DNA of 64,000 bases, taken from positions 379,400,179 to 379,464,178 of the forward strand of contig NC_081407.1 in assembly GCF_030272615.1 (NCBI RefSeq), read 5' to 3'. Source of the stretch: Cryptomeria japonica (Eukaryota; Streptophyta; Pinopsida; Cupressales; Cupressaceae). Of the stretch, positions 1 to 12,264 are shown in pieces. The notes beneath the pieces were generated by a model, which searched no databases, had not been told where the DNA came from, and saw nothing but the letters and a program-made list of their open reading frames with translations. Position 1 is the stretch's first letter. Every line of letters starts with the position of its first letter. The position numbers and the translations under genes are program-made.

Positions 1-495
1 ATCACTTATCCTCATCTCCTTGATCCTGCAAAAAAATGTAGCCAAATATATTTGTGGACCACACAGTCAAACTAAAAGTCAATGGAGTGGGTAATTAGCC
101 TTTATGGACGCTTGTCTTGATGTTCATATAGACAAATTTTGAACCTCATTAAATAAGATGTGGGTTTCAAACTTACATAAACTATTTTATATGTAACATC
201 ATGTCATTACAAATTCTTCATTTTTTATTTTGAAAATAGCATGTTTTGGTTAAATAAAAAACTCAAAGTAAAAAAAATCAATTTAAACTCCACTCACCAA
301 GATATTAATTACCACCAATGTTTAAATATAAATATTTTCATGTGAAGTAAATAAGTTAGTGTTTATCATTCAAGATTCAAAATATAGTTCAATAAGTAAA
401 TTTGTTCTAAATCTCGAATGTTATTTACCAAATCTTCACAAGGTCTTGATAAAATTTTATATAATCAAATATTATATGAATGTACTAAAGGAAAT
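1..495 (-). repeat. Dispersed repeat DR1, copy 1 (cut by window edge)
   Basis: This AT-rich stretch matches the reverse complement of about 23600-24095 almost end to end, with a high match level and few indels. The match starts at base 1 and fades near 495, so the repeat continues outside the window. Its first ~90 bases correspond to the first unit of the ~145-bp array at 24003-24660. I see no coding sequence and cannot assign it to a named family. Short open frames inside it are chance. Confidence 0.85.
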
Positions 496-683
496 TTGTT
501 ACCTCAAGGATGACAAACCTAAAAGGACAAATCGATCCTCCAATACCTCACTTATACTGGCGCTAAGGGTGAGCTAGGGGATGGAAATGACAAACTAAGC
601 TAATAGACCACAAGATAAGACTCATGGGCGGTTCTATTAAGCCTCTATTCTAAGGACGAGTGTGCAGATCTGGGACACTAGCT

Positions 684-3302
684 TGACTGATGATTTTTTC
701 CCCAACTAAAAAATTGCTGCCCTAATAAAACCGTAGGGAAACTTGAAAAACAGAGATAGGTTTTTGTAGGGACCCCTCTCATGGCCCCGTAGGTTCAAAC
801 GGATCATTCACAGGTGCCATGGATTCTGAGTTAGGCCCCATCAAAGTTTAACAATTTTTAACACTTAGGGCGCTAAAGGGACGACGTCGGTAGGGTATGA
901 CCCCGAGCGTTTGACCGAGTGGGGGGGAAAAATAGGAGCATGCATAGGGTAATAATGCCTAACTAGACATGTCGAAGCTAATGGTTTGTCATAGCGACGA
1001 GCTGAAATAGAAATTGGCCACATGACAACATTCGATTGAATGAGATTGACGATTTTTTTCGCCAACCGAAAAATTGCTGCCCTAATAAAACCATAGGTAA
1101 ATTGAAAAACCGAGATAGGCTTTTGTAGGGACCCCTCTCGTGGCCCTATAGGTTCAAATGGATCATATGTAGGTGCCACGGATTCCGAGTTAGGGCCCAT
1201 CAAAGTTTGACAATTTTTAGCACTTAGTGCGCTCAAGGGATGACGTCGGTAGGGTATGACCCCGAGCGTTCGATCGAGTGGACGGGAAAGGAGCATGCAT
1301 AGGGTAATAATGCCTAACTGGACATGTCGAAGCTGATGGTGCATCATCGTGACGAGCTGAAAGAGAAATTGGCCACGCGACAACATTCAATTGAATGAGA
1401 CTGACGATTTTTTTACCAACTGAAAAATTGATTCCTTAATAAAACCGTATGGAAACTTGAAAAATCAAGATAGGGTTTTATAGGGACCCCTCTCATGGCC
1501 CGGTAGGTTCAAATGGATTGTTCACAAGTGCCACAGATTTTGAGTTAAGGTCCATCAAAGTTTGACAATTTTTAGCACTTAGGGCGCTCAAGGGACGATG
1601 CCAGTAGGGTATGACCTCGAGCATTCGATCGAGTGGGGGGGGAAAATAGGAGCATGCATAAGGTACTAATACCTAACTAGACATGTTGGAGCTAACGGTT
1701 CGTCATCGTGATGAGCTAAAAGAGAAATTGGCAATGCGACAACATTCGATTGAATGAGACTGAGATTTTTTCGCCAACCGAAAAATTGCTTCGATAATAA
1801 AACCGTAGGGAAACTTGAAAAACCAAGATAGGATTTTTTAGGGACCCCTCTTGTGGCCCTGAAGGTTCAAATGGATCATTCATAGGTGCAATAGATTCTG
1901 AGTTAGGTCCCGTCAAAGTTTGACAATTTTTAGCACTTAGGGTGCTCAAGGGACGAAGTCGATAGGGTATGACCCCAAGCGTTTGACTGAGTGGGGGGGG
2001 AAAATAGGAGCATGCATAGGGTAATAATGCCTAGTTGGACATGTTGGAGTTGACGGTTTATCATCATGACGAGTTGAAAGAGAAATTGGCCACGCGACAA
2101 CATTCGATTGAATGAGATTGACAATTTTTTTGCCAGCCGAAAAATTGCTGCCCTAATAAAACTGTAGGGAAACTTGAAAAACTGATATAGGCTTTTTTAG
2201 GGACCCCTCTTGTGGCCCCATAGGTTCAAACAGATCATTCATAGGTGCCATGAATTTTGAGTTAGGGCCCATCAAATTTTGACAATTTTTAGCACTTAGG
2301 GTGCTCAAGGGATGATGCCAGTAGGGTATGACCTCGAGCGTTCGACCAAGTGGACGGGGGGGGGAAATAGGAGCATGCATAGGGTAATAATTCCTAACTG
2401 GACATGTCAGAGCTAACGTTTCATCATCATGACGAGTTGAAAGAGAAATTGGCCATGCGACAACATTCAATTGAATGAGACTGATGATTTTTTCACCAAA
2501 TGAAAAATTGCTTCCCTAATAAAACCATAGGGAAAGTTGAAAAACCAAGATAGGATTTATTAGGGACCCCTCTCATGGCCCCATAGGTTCAAACAAATCA
2601 TTCGCAGGTGCCATACATTCCAAGTTAGGGCCCGTCAAAGTTTGACAATTTTTAGCACTTAGGGCACTCAAGGGATGATGTCGATAGGGTATGAGCCCAA
2701 GCGTTCGACCGAGTGGGGGGGGGGGGGAAAGTTAGAGCATGCATAGGGTAATAATGCCTAACTGGACATATCGAAGCTGATGGTTCATTATCGCGACGAC
2801 CTGAACGAAAAATTGGCCACGCAACAACATTTGATTGAATGAGACTGACAATTTTTTTGCCAATTGAAAAATTGTTGTCCTAATAAAACCATAGGGAAAC
2901 TTGAAAAACCAAGATAGGCTTTTGTAGGGACCCCTCTCGTGGCCCTGTAGGTTCAAATAGATCATTTGCAGGTGCCACGGATTTTGAGTTAGGGCCCATA
3001 AAAGTTTGACAATTTTTAGCACTTAGGGCTCTCAAGGGACGACGCCGATAGGGTATGACCCCAAGCATTCGACTAAGTGTGGGGAAAAAATAGGAGCATG
3101 CATAGGGTAATATGCCTAACTGGACATGTCAGAGCTGACGATTCATCATCGCGATGAGCTAAACGAGAAATTGGCCATGCGACAACATTCGATTGAATGA
3201 GACTGGCGATTTTTTTGCCAACCAAAAAATTGTTGCCCTAATAAAACCTCGAGCGTTCGACCGAGGTGGGGGGAAAATAGGACCATGCATAGGGTAATAA
3301 TG
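684..3302. repeat. Satellite array, ~360-bp unit, seven full copies plus a shortened one
   Basis: The landmark CCTAATAAAACC recurs near 720, 1081, 1434, 1790, 2152, 2515, 2879 and 3237, which gives spacings of 353 to 364 bases. Other landmarks recur at the same period: GCATGCATAGGGTAATAATG, GGGACCCCTCT and TTTGACAATTTTTAGCACTTAG. A G-run of variable length (about 4 to 12 G) sits at one fixed point in each unit. The last unit has an internal deletion joining its start to its end. The 60-170 residue minus-strand open frames here are the same repeat read several times and are not genes. No known satellite family is recognised. Confidence 0.93.
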
Positions 3303-3420
3303 AATTGTATCAAGTATTGTTCATTAAATGAATTGTATTGTATTGTTCATTAAATGAATTGTATTGTATTGTTCATTAAAGGAATTGTATTGTATTATTC
3401 ATTAAATGAATTATATATAT
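3303..3420. repeat. Minisatellite, ~26-bp unit, about four copies
   Basis: The unit reads roughly GTTCATTAAATGAATTGTAT followed by TGTATT, repeated about four times with single changes, directly abutting the end of the 360-bp array. A looser version continues to about 3475. The remaining bases to 3734 show nothing recognisable. Confidence 0.85.
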
Positions 3421-3734
3421 TCATTATACAAACAACACTTACGATGAAATGAAATGAATTGTATTGTTTATTAAATAATCATTGTTAATTATTAGAATGA
3501 AGATTAAAGATTTCCATGATAACACCACGCACAGATGAGAAACAATTTAAATGATCGAATATCAACTTCTGTATATATAAACATGTCAAATGATTACAAA
3601 TGTATGTCCATACACAAATATGGCATAAATGCCAACTGAAACAAAATGTATGTCTAAATACGTGAATGAATATCCATATACAAAATATACATGCGAACTA
3701 GACATGTAAGCATCCCAAAACTATCTATAACATC

Positions 3735-5651
3735 CTAAGCTGTTGATGGATCATCAAAATTGATCTTCGCCGCACTACTCGACTCTGAAGGATTCTGCAC
3801 AAGAAAAACAAATCACGATTAATATTAGTTATATTATATAATTCACATTCGAAAAGTTAACATAAAAATGAACTATAATTGAACTATTCATGTTTACCTC
3901 ATCTCCACATTTTCTCTTTGGCTTTGCAGGACTCTTGATGTATGTCTTCGGTAGAGGAGGTATGTTTTCAATATTTTCATACACAACCTACATATGTTCA
4001 GAAACATGACATTGATACAAGTTAGCATATAATTGTCACTGATAATAACAAATTATATCTACTAAACACAAAATAAAATAAACACACATCTACTCAAGGC
4101 ATCTCTTCTTTTTCTTCATCTTCAGGTATACTGGGTGTAGTCATCAAGGATGTGAAGCCAAGAATTCTCTGAACATATACACAACAAGTATATGAAACTA
4201 TCAATCTATGTCTAGACGTGTAAAATCAGTATAAGTTATTTAAACTATTCATTCAATCATATTTGCATTCAATTACCTTTCCCTTGTCTCCAATTGCACT
4301 ACTAGATCCTAAATCACACTGCCCCGCACTCATGCTTCTTGTGCCCTACAAGAGTAAAATAAGATATACATGCAAGTTACTACATAATCTAATTAATACC
4401 AATATAAATGATGAGCATGTATGTACAATAAAATACAAATGACTAGGTGCAATAATATATGTACCGTCAAGCTATCAAGGCCAAATGAAATTGCCGATAA
4501 GGTGCCCTCCTGAATCTGTCTCAACTCCTCCTCAGTCATCAATTGTTAAATAGACCATGTAAATAAAAATTAGTACTTAATATTATCTAGATTATAAATA
4601 TTCATTTAAAATATAACATGAACTGTGAAAATACAAATCTTACCACTACATCATCAATGTATGATGATGGTGCCTCCTCGCCTCTAGCATGCGAGGACTT
4701 CCCAGGGTATCCTCTAGTCTGTGTCATAACATCTGGTGCATCATGCATCTCATGCACCTCATAATCTACACTATCCATAGGAGGATCAACAAGTTGTCCA
4801 ACTGGACCTAAGCAAACATGCCCACACATGACACAACTATGGGGCACGCATATGTGTGGAGCCGAGGATGACATGTCAGCGCCACCGGATGCACTGCTAC
4901 CATCAAAAGTAGGCTGAGCTACTGACCCAGCCTAAGAAACCAAAAGGCTGCTCAAAGAGTGAATAGCCGATATGGTCCGTGAATCCGCCTCACAAATGAT
5001 ATCTGGATGCTACACTAGAGGTGCCGGATCAACAGGAGGAGGGGGCACATATGGGCCCTGGACTACTTTGACTGCCCCAGATCTATTTTGGGGCATACCT
5101 AAACCCACACCCTTGAAAGGTTGGATGTGAAAGTAGTTCACATGTTTGCGTAAAACAAACTCAGCATACAATTTTTTTATGAAATAGAAGGGGACATCAA
5201 GATTGTTATTGGGTGGTTTGTCGAAAACCATCCACCAACGATAGCAAAAAAATTTCACAATACCATCATTTGTGCACCGTTTAATAGAAATTTTTGTTTT
5301 TTTGGGGTCTACGGGTTGACTAGTGCAGGGATTCACAAACAATGAGGCAATATCGGCTTTCAATATCTCGAGATCCTTGATATCCTTATATGACAAGCCA
5401 TCTGCATATTGTTCCCTCATAGAATCTCACCACAAAAGGATGATATTGTGCTCTTCAGTCATGGTTTCCATACTCTTTATGATCGACGTGAGAGGATCAA
5501 ACATTGGGTTTAGATGAGGGATCCTATGATATACATCTGCAATCCCCCTCAATTCATTCAAATTTTGTGCAATCAAATCCTGAATCGAGGGGGGATTTGG
5601 CAAAGGAGGGTTTGGTTGTGGTTCATCAATGTTTTCATTGTTATCCCCCAT
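3735..5651 (-). pseudogene. Six-exon gene of unknown function, decayed
   Basis: Splice-consistent exons on the minus strand are 5651-4644, 4530-4465, 4345-4277, 4168-4094, 3987-3898 and 3794-3735. Every intron has GT...AG ends, every exon length is a multiple of three and all introns are phase 0, giving 456 codons with the stop. The start is ATG at 5651. The N-terminus is Asn/Pro-rich, followed by a mixed globular region (about residues 40-200), a PPPP segment, a Cys/His cluster (CVPHSCVMCGHVC) near residue 260, then a charged tail ending in a Lys/Arg-rich PAKPKRK stretch. Four in-frame stops interrupt it (TGA 5429-5427, TAG 5012-5010, TAG 4934-4932, TGA 4096-4094). Each is one transition from Trp, Arg or Gln, as expected from cytosine-methylation decay. 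I do not recognise the family. It could be a host gene or the accessory gene of a DNA transposon. Preserved introns argue against a retrocopy. Confidence 0.6.
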
Positions 5652-5745
5652 TTTTAATGTAATTGAATTTATTTTGTATTCGATTTAAAAGAACCTAGTT
5701 TTCATTAAGAAAACCATATTTTCAATGAAAAATCAAATAAACAAT

Positions 5746-5918
5746 AGCATATATACCTTAAATTTTAATTTAATCTATATAAAATATGCCGAGAGATATC
5801 CTTCTCGAGGCGCCTATTTGACTTTAGGGTGTAAAATTGATTAAAAATAGGTGCCTCGAGAAGGATATCTCTCGGCATATTTTATATAGATTAAATGAAA
5901 ATTTAAGGTATATATGCT
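5746..5918. repeat. Near-perfect foldback (75-bp arms, ~22-base loop)
   Basis: Arms at 5746-5820 and 5843-5918 are reverse complements with about two mismatches. The GC-rich core is GCCGAGAGATATCCTTCTCG on the left arm. The loop is roughly 5821-5842. It lies 95-270 bases upstream of the ATG of the minus-strand gene at 3735-5651. No clear target duplication flanks it. It could be a foldback/MITE insertion or a long-hairpin RNA locus. Confidence 0.9.
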
Positions 5919-6130
5919 AGTAGCAGTCATGCGACACGACATGGAAAACATAAAATAAATCTATATATAATTATATAGTATCTTTTTATTAAAACAAATT
6001 ATATTATAATATTATTAAGTGGAGATATATGAAATTGCATATATCTATCTAGACTATTTTTAATAATATATATGTGTTGCGAGATCAAAGCAAATGCTAA
6101 AATGTAAGATATATTAAACTTTATTTAATG
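5919..6130. other. AT-rich spacer
   Basis: Simple AT-rich sequence between the foldback and the TTAGGG-like block. No ORF or motif seen. Confidence 0.6.
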
Positions 6131-7904
6131 GCAACTATTATGGTTATGGTTAGCGTTAGGGTTAAGGTTAGTGTTATGGTTGGGGATAAGTTTTACATCA
6201 TGGGTCAGGTTAGGGTTATGATTAGGGTTAGGGTTTAGGGTTTGGGTTATGATAATGGTTAGGGTTTATATCGTAGTTAGGGTTAGCATCAATGTTAGGG
6301 TTTGGTTTTGATTTAGGATTATGGTTATGGTTATGGTTAGGGTTAGAGTTACATTTTAATAAAAGGTTAAATTTATGGTTAGGGTTTAGTGTCAGGCTTA
6401 CAATTATCTTTAGAGTTTACATCAAAGGTAGGGTTAGGGAAGGCATAATTACAATTAGGGTTAGGGTCAGAATTATAATTGGGGATATGGTTAGGATTAG
6501 TATTCAATTTATGGTTATGTTTTGGATCAAAGTTAATGTTAATATTATGGTCAAGGTTAAGGTTTACATCATGGTTAGGGTTATGATTAGGGTTAAGGTT
6601 TAAGGTTAGGTTATGATGATGGTTAGGGTGTATATCATGGTTAGGGTTACCATCAAGGTTAGGGTTTTGTTTTGGTTTAGGATTATGGTTAGGGTTAGGA
6701 TTTACGATTATGGTTAGGATTATAGTTAGGGTTAAGGTTTAGTGTTAAGGTTAAGTTTATAGTTAGGGTATACTGTTCAGGTTACAATTACATTTAGGGT
6801 TTACATCAAAGTAATCCGAGTTGGAAATATGCTTATGGTTATGGTTCAATTATATTAAGGTTAGGATTAAATTAGTATTAAAGTTCAATTAGGATTAGGG
6901 TTTGGGCTTGATTAATATTAGGAATAGATTAGGAATAAATTTCAATTTGGGTTAGGGTTAAGTTCAAGGTAGGATTATTGTTAGGGCTAGGGTTTAGATT
7001 TTAGTTAGGTTAGCCTAATGATTAGGTTTATGGTTTTGGGTTATGGTTAGATTTATTGTTTACATTGGTTGGGATTAAGGTTAGGTTTAGGATTATAGTT
7101 AGGGCTATAGTTAGGATTATGGCTAGGGTTAGGGTTAAGGTTAGGATTAGGGTTAGGGTTAGGGTCATGATAAACATCATGGTTAGGCTTAGGTTTAGGC
7201 TTAGAGTTAGGTTTTATATCATGCTTACGGTTAGGGTTTAAGATTGAGGCTAGGGTTAGGGTTTAAGATTGAGGCTAGGGTTAGGGTTATGGTTTGGGTT
7301 AGGGTTTAAGGTTAGGATTAGGATTATGGATAGGATTTGTAACTCATAGGATTAGGGAAAGGTTTTGAGTTAGGGTTAGGGTTGTGGTTAGGATCATGTT
7401 CTAGGGTTATGGCCAAGGATTATTGTTAGTGTTAGGGTTTATGGTTATGGTTGGGATAGGGTTAAGGTGTAGATTTATGGTTAGTATTATGGTTAGGGTT
7501 ATGGTTTATATCATGGTCAAGGTTGGAGTTAGGGTTAGGTTTATGTTTAGGCTTAGGGTTACAATTATCATTAGGATTATGTCTAGGATTAGTGTTTACA
7601 TTATGGTTAGAATTAGGGTTAAGGGTTAGTTTTAGGATTAATGTTAGTTTTTATATTATGGCTATGGTTAGGGTTAGGATTTACATCATGGTTAGGGTTA
7701 GGGTTATTGCTTGGGTTAGGGTTTAGGGTTTGAGTTATAGTTAGGTTTAGGGTTATAATTATGCTTATGGTTAGGGTTAGGGTTTACATCATTCTTACGA
7801 TTGGAGTTTAAATCATGGTTAGAATTATGGATTAGGTTAGACAGTACATCATGATTAGAATTATGAATAGGGTTAGGGTGTACATCATGGTTAGGGTTAT
7901 TTTT

Positions 7905-8027
7905 TGGGAAACAACTATCCAACACTTTGGATGCACAAAGATATCAATACCCTTCATTTATTATCAATACATTCTAATAGATGATTGGTGGATCCAAAGG
8001 GTTGTAGAGTCATTCCCTATTTTAGAG
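7905..8027. other. Unique insert inside the telomere-like block
   Basis: About 120 bases of ordinary sequence with normal C content (including AACAACTATCCAACACTTTG) interrupt the G/T-rich repeat, which resumes on both sides. It may be a small insertion or the junction of two arrays. No target duplication or TIR seen. Confidence 0.7.
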
Positions 8028-8670
8028 TTAAGGTTTAGGGCTATGATTAGGTTAGGTTAAGGTTAGCGCTATGATTGGGGTAACGATTTAGAGTTGTGGT
8101 TAGGACTATGGTTTACGGTTATGGTTATGATTATGGTTTACATTTTGGTTAGGGTTAGGGGTAAGGTTATGATTATGGTTAGGCTTAGGTTTTAGGGCTA
8201 TGATTAGGATTGTTGTTAAGGTTAGGTTTTACATCATGGTTAGGGTTATAGTTGGGATCTTATTTAGGATTTACATAATGGGTAGGGTTGGGTTTAGGTT
8301 TAGGGCTAGGGTTAGGGTTAGGATTTATATCATGGTTATGTTTAGTGTGAGGCTTAGGGTTAGGGTTATGGTTAGGGTTAGGTTTAGGGTTTTTGTTGAA
8401 GTTAGGTTTAGGGTTATATTTATGTTTATAATTTTCATTTAATGTAAAGTTTAATATTAAGGCTAGGGTTTGGGTTTCGTATTAAGGTTATGGTTTACAT
8501 AATGGTTAGGGTTAGGTTTAGGGTTAGTGTTAAGGTTAGGGTTCTATATACCTGATGGTTATGGTTAGGATGCGGATTGTGCCTAGGTTAATGGCTTAGC
8601 ATTATGGTTACAATTAATGCTTAGGATTATGGTTAAGGTTTACATGATGGTTAGGATTATGTTTGAGTTA

Positions 8671-9880
8671 GGAGTTAGGGTTAAGATTAAGATTATGGTT
8701 TGGGTTTACATCGTGTTCAGGGTTTGGGTTACAATAAAGTTTAGGGTTAAAATTATGGTTAGGCTAGGATTAGGATTTGGTTTTATTACATAAGGGTTCA
8801 AATCATGGTTAGAGATAGGCCTATGTTTAGGGTCTAAGATTTTGGATAAAATTATGGTTAGGGTTTACATCATGGTTAGGGTTAGTGTTAGGGTTTAAGC
8901 TTATTGTTAGTGATATGGTTAGGATTAGGTCTACATAATGCTTAGGGTTAGTATTAAAGGGTTTAACGTTAGGGTTAGGATTACAGTTAGGGATAGGGTC
9001 TACATCATGGTTAAGGTTAGGGTTAGGGTTATGGTTAGAGATAAATTACGGTTTATTGTTAGGGTTATGTTTGGGTTAGGAGTTAGGGTTAAGATTAAGA
9101 TTATGGTTTGGGTTTACATCATGTTTAGGGTTTGGGTTACAATAAAGTTTAGGGTTAGAATTATGGTTAGGCTAGGATTAGGATTTGGTTTTATTACATA
9201 AGGGTTCAAATCATGGTTAGAGATAGGGCTATGTTTAGGGTCTAAGATTATGGATAAAATTATGGTTAGGGTTTACATCATGGTTAGGGCTAGTGTTAGG
9301 GTTTAAGATTATTCTTAGTGATATGGTTAGGATTAGGTCTACATAATGCTTAGGATTATTATTAAAGGGTTTAACATTAGGATTAGGATTACAGTTAGGG
9401 ATAGGGTCTACATCATGGTTAAGGTTAGGGTTAGGGTTATGGTTAGGGTTAAGACTAAGGATTATTGTTAAGGTTATGTTTGGGTTAGGAGTTAGGGTTA
9501 AGATTAAGATTATGGTTTGGGTTTACATCGTGTTTAGGGTTTGGGTTACCATAAAGTTTAGGATTAGAATTATGGTTAGGCTAGGATTAGGATTTGGTTT
9601 TATTACATAAGGGTTCAAATCATGGCTAGAGATAGGGATATGTTTAGGGTGTAACATTATGGATAAAATTATGGTTAGGGTTTACAGCATGGTTAGGGTT
9701 AGTGTTAGGGTTTAAGATTATTATTAGTGATATGGTTAGGATTAGGTCTACATAATGCTTAGGATTAATATTAAAGGGTTTAACGTTAGGGTTAGGATTA
9801 CAGTTAGGGATAGGGTCTACATCATGGTTAAGGTTAGAGATAAATTATGGGTTATGGTTAGGGTTAGGACTAAGGATTAT
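8671..9880 (+). repeat. Higher-order repeat, ~409-bp unit, three copies
   Basis: Inside the telomere-like block the landmark GGAGTTAGGGTTAAGATTAA occurs at 8671, 9079 and 9488. The full ~409-bp units are nearly identical, sharing the GGTTTTATTACATAAGGGTT and GATAGGGTCTACATCATGG segments. The copies are far more alike than the short motif units within them, so this is a recent segmental amplification of an already degenerate array. Confidence 0.9.
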
Positions 9881-12189
9881 TGTTAGTGTTATAATTTAGG
9901 GTTATGGTTAAGTTAGAGATAAATTTAGGGTTAGTGGTTAAGGTTATAGTTAATTAGAGTTAGGGTTTAATTATGATTAGGGTTTTGGGTTATGATCAAA
10001 TTTAGGGTTAGAATTATGGTTAGGTTAGGGTGAGGGTTATGTTTAAGGTTTAATTTTATTTATAAGGGTTTAAATATGTTTAGGGTTGCGATTTACCCCA
10101 TGCTTAGGGTTAGGTTTATTTTCTAGGATTTGGATAAAATTATTGTTAGGGTCTACATCATGGTTAGGGTTAGTGTTAGTTTAAGATTTTTGTTAGAGAT
10201 ATATCTAGGGTTATATTTATATCATGCTTACAGTTAGCATTAGGGTCAAGGGTTAGGGTTAGGATTATAGTTAGGGGTGGGGTCTACATCCTGGTTAATA
10301 GTTAGGGATAGGGTTTTGAGTTAAGGGTTAATGTTATAGTTAATTTGATTTAGGGTTTAACGATGATTAAGGTTTGATTATGGTGAGGGTTTAATTACGA
10401 TCAGGGCTTAGGGAAGACTATGGTTAGGGTTGAAAAAGTATTAGTGTTCAATAAGGATTAAAGTTCAATTAAGGTCAGGGTTAGAGTTGATTAGGATTAG
10501 GATTAAATCTACGATTAGGGTTAAATCTAGGGCTAGGGTTAAATTATTGTTAGGGTATAGTTTAACTTGTAGCTAGGGCTTAATTCTAGGGTTATGGTTA
10601 AGTTTAGGGTTAAGTTATGGTTAGGGTTCAATTAGGTCTAGATTAGGTATATTGTCAAAGATAAGATTTGATTATAATAAGTGGTTAAGTATAGTTACAG
10701 ATATAATAGATTTTAACTAGGGTTAGAATTATGATTATGATCTGATTACTTCAGGCTTAGGGTTAAATTAGATTTAAAATTTAATCAAGGTAAGGGTTTG
10801 TGCTAGAAGTAAATTAGGATTAGGGTATAGTTAGAGTTAGGGATTGGTTTAGGGTTAGGGTTCAATTATGATTAGGTTAGGGTTCAAGTTGTAGGCAGTG
10901 TTTAATTATAGGGTTAGAGATAAGTTTTGGTTTAGGTTTCACTTATGGTAAGATTAGGTTTTTATGGTCAAAGTTATGGTACAATTAGGGTTACTATTGT
11001 AGGATTATGCATTCATAAAAATCTTCGTTATGTACAATTCTTATGATTTTCTCCCCTTATTTCACTAATCTTATGAAATACATACCTTTAAAATTTGTTC
11101 TCATAAAATAAACACATTTTTAAATAGCTTAAATTTTTTTAGTTAAATTTTTTTTCTTTTAACCTTTTAATTTTTTTTATAGATTCACTTAAAATTTCAT
11201 AGAAAACTATTATAATGGAACTAATTTTTCAATTTTTCATAAAAATAATTAAACATATACATTATAAATTAGAAACCATTTTTAATAATAATAATTTTAT
11301 ATATTAAAACATATATTATTTTTAAAATTTTTGTGTATATATGCAACTTTGAGTTTTTGAATTTAGAAATATTATATTTATACAATTGGAATTATTAACA
11401 TAAACATTGTTTTTCATGTTTCTAAATTAAAAATTATATGTTATTTTTGAAATTTTTGTGTAACTCAACTAACAATAAATAGAAAAATAAGATAAATTTG
11501 AAACTTTATAATAAATATATTTTTATATAAGATATTATATAGTATTTTTTGAATTTTTTTAGTATATTTAGATTTTTTAAATTTAGAAACATTATATTTT
11601 TATTATACTTGTATGGTTGAAATTTAGAAACATAAAAATTGTTTTTCATTTTTTGAATATAGAAATGTTAAGATTTAGAAACATGAAATTTTATTGATCT
11701 TTATAAATTCAAAATTAAGATTCTTTGCTTCTTTTTTTTCAAAATTTTTCTTCTATTTTCATTATTCCTATTCATAACTTTTCTAAAGAAAAAATAATTA
11801 ACAATAATATCCTATGCAAGCAACATTATCCTAATAAAAACTAAAAGTTATTAATATAAATTCAAAATATAGTAGACATTTTAAAACAATTCAAACAAAA
11901 CAATAGGGTAAAGGATTTCCTATGGTAGACATGCACGCCTAATGGGGAAGCATACATCCTGACATATGTTCATGCAAAGCTAATTATAAGATCATCACAA
12001 TACTTGAGAATACCAAATAGATCTATGATTGTTGAATGTGTGATTGTAATTGCCAGATTGTCTATTACATTTGTAACTATGAGAATATGAATCATTTATT
12101 TATTTTTATACAGAATATTCTTCTATCATTAAAGAACTGCTCGGGTTGACAGCTTGGATGGTGACAACTCAGATTAATCTTCACTTTCC

Positions 12190-12264
12190 TAGGAATACAA
12201 AGCACTTCTTTTTTCTTACACCATTATTGGTGATGACCTCTATATGATGCCATTGTAGGTTACG
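12190..12264 (+). repeat. 75-bp direct repeat, copy 1
   Basis: It matches 13277-13351 at roughly 85 percent, sharing TGATGCCATTGTAGGTTACG at the 3' end. The copies lie 1087 bases apart in the same orientation. Directly after copy 1 comes CGAGAGATATCCT, a 13-mer also present in the foldback at 5746-5918. Confidence 0.8.

Larger units (their letters stand above)
6131..10990 (+). repeat. Degenerate telomere-like TTAGGG repeat block
   Basis: About 4.9 kb of imperfect GGTTAGGGTTAGGG text with frequent variants (GGTTATGG, GGATTAGG, GGTTTAGGG, and GTTTACATCATGG spacers). The plus strand is G/T-rich with almost no C throughout, so all G-rich telomere-like units face one way. Short exact hexamer runs occur, for example near 7140-7165. 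The hexamer TTAGGG is commoner to the eye than the Arabidopsis-type heptamer TTTAGGG. Homogeneity falls toward 10.0-11.0 kb. Basic, Val-rich open frames here are translations of the repeat and are not proteins. An interstitial, ancient telomere-like array is the best description. Confidence 0.9.

Noticed and set aside
865-3068. Minus-strand frames of 60-170 codons with repeated phrases such as LSAKNCQTLMGPNS
   Set aside because: They recur once per 360-bp satellite unit and shift frame between units, so they are repeat translations.
684-3302. CRISPR array
   Set aside because: Units are long satellite monomers without spacers, in a plant nuclear context.
6292-9201. Several 60-100 codon plus-strand frames rich in Val, Arg, Met and Ile
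   Set aside because: They are direct translations of the TTAGGG-like repeat, and the same pattern appears in each frame.
6131-10990. A real chromosome end
   Set aside because: Units are degenerate, interrupted and flanked on both sides by ordinary sequence, so the block is interstitial.
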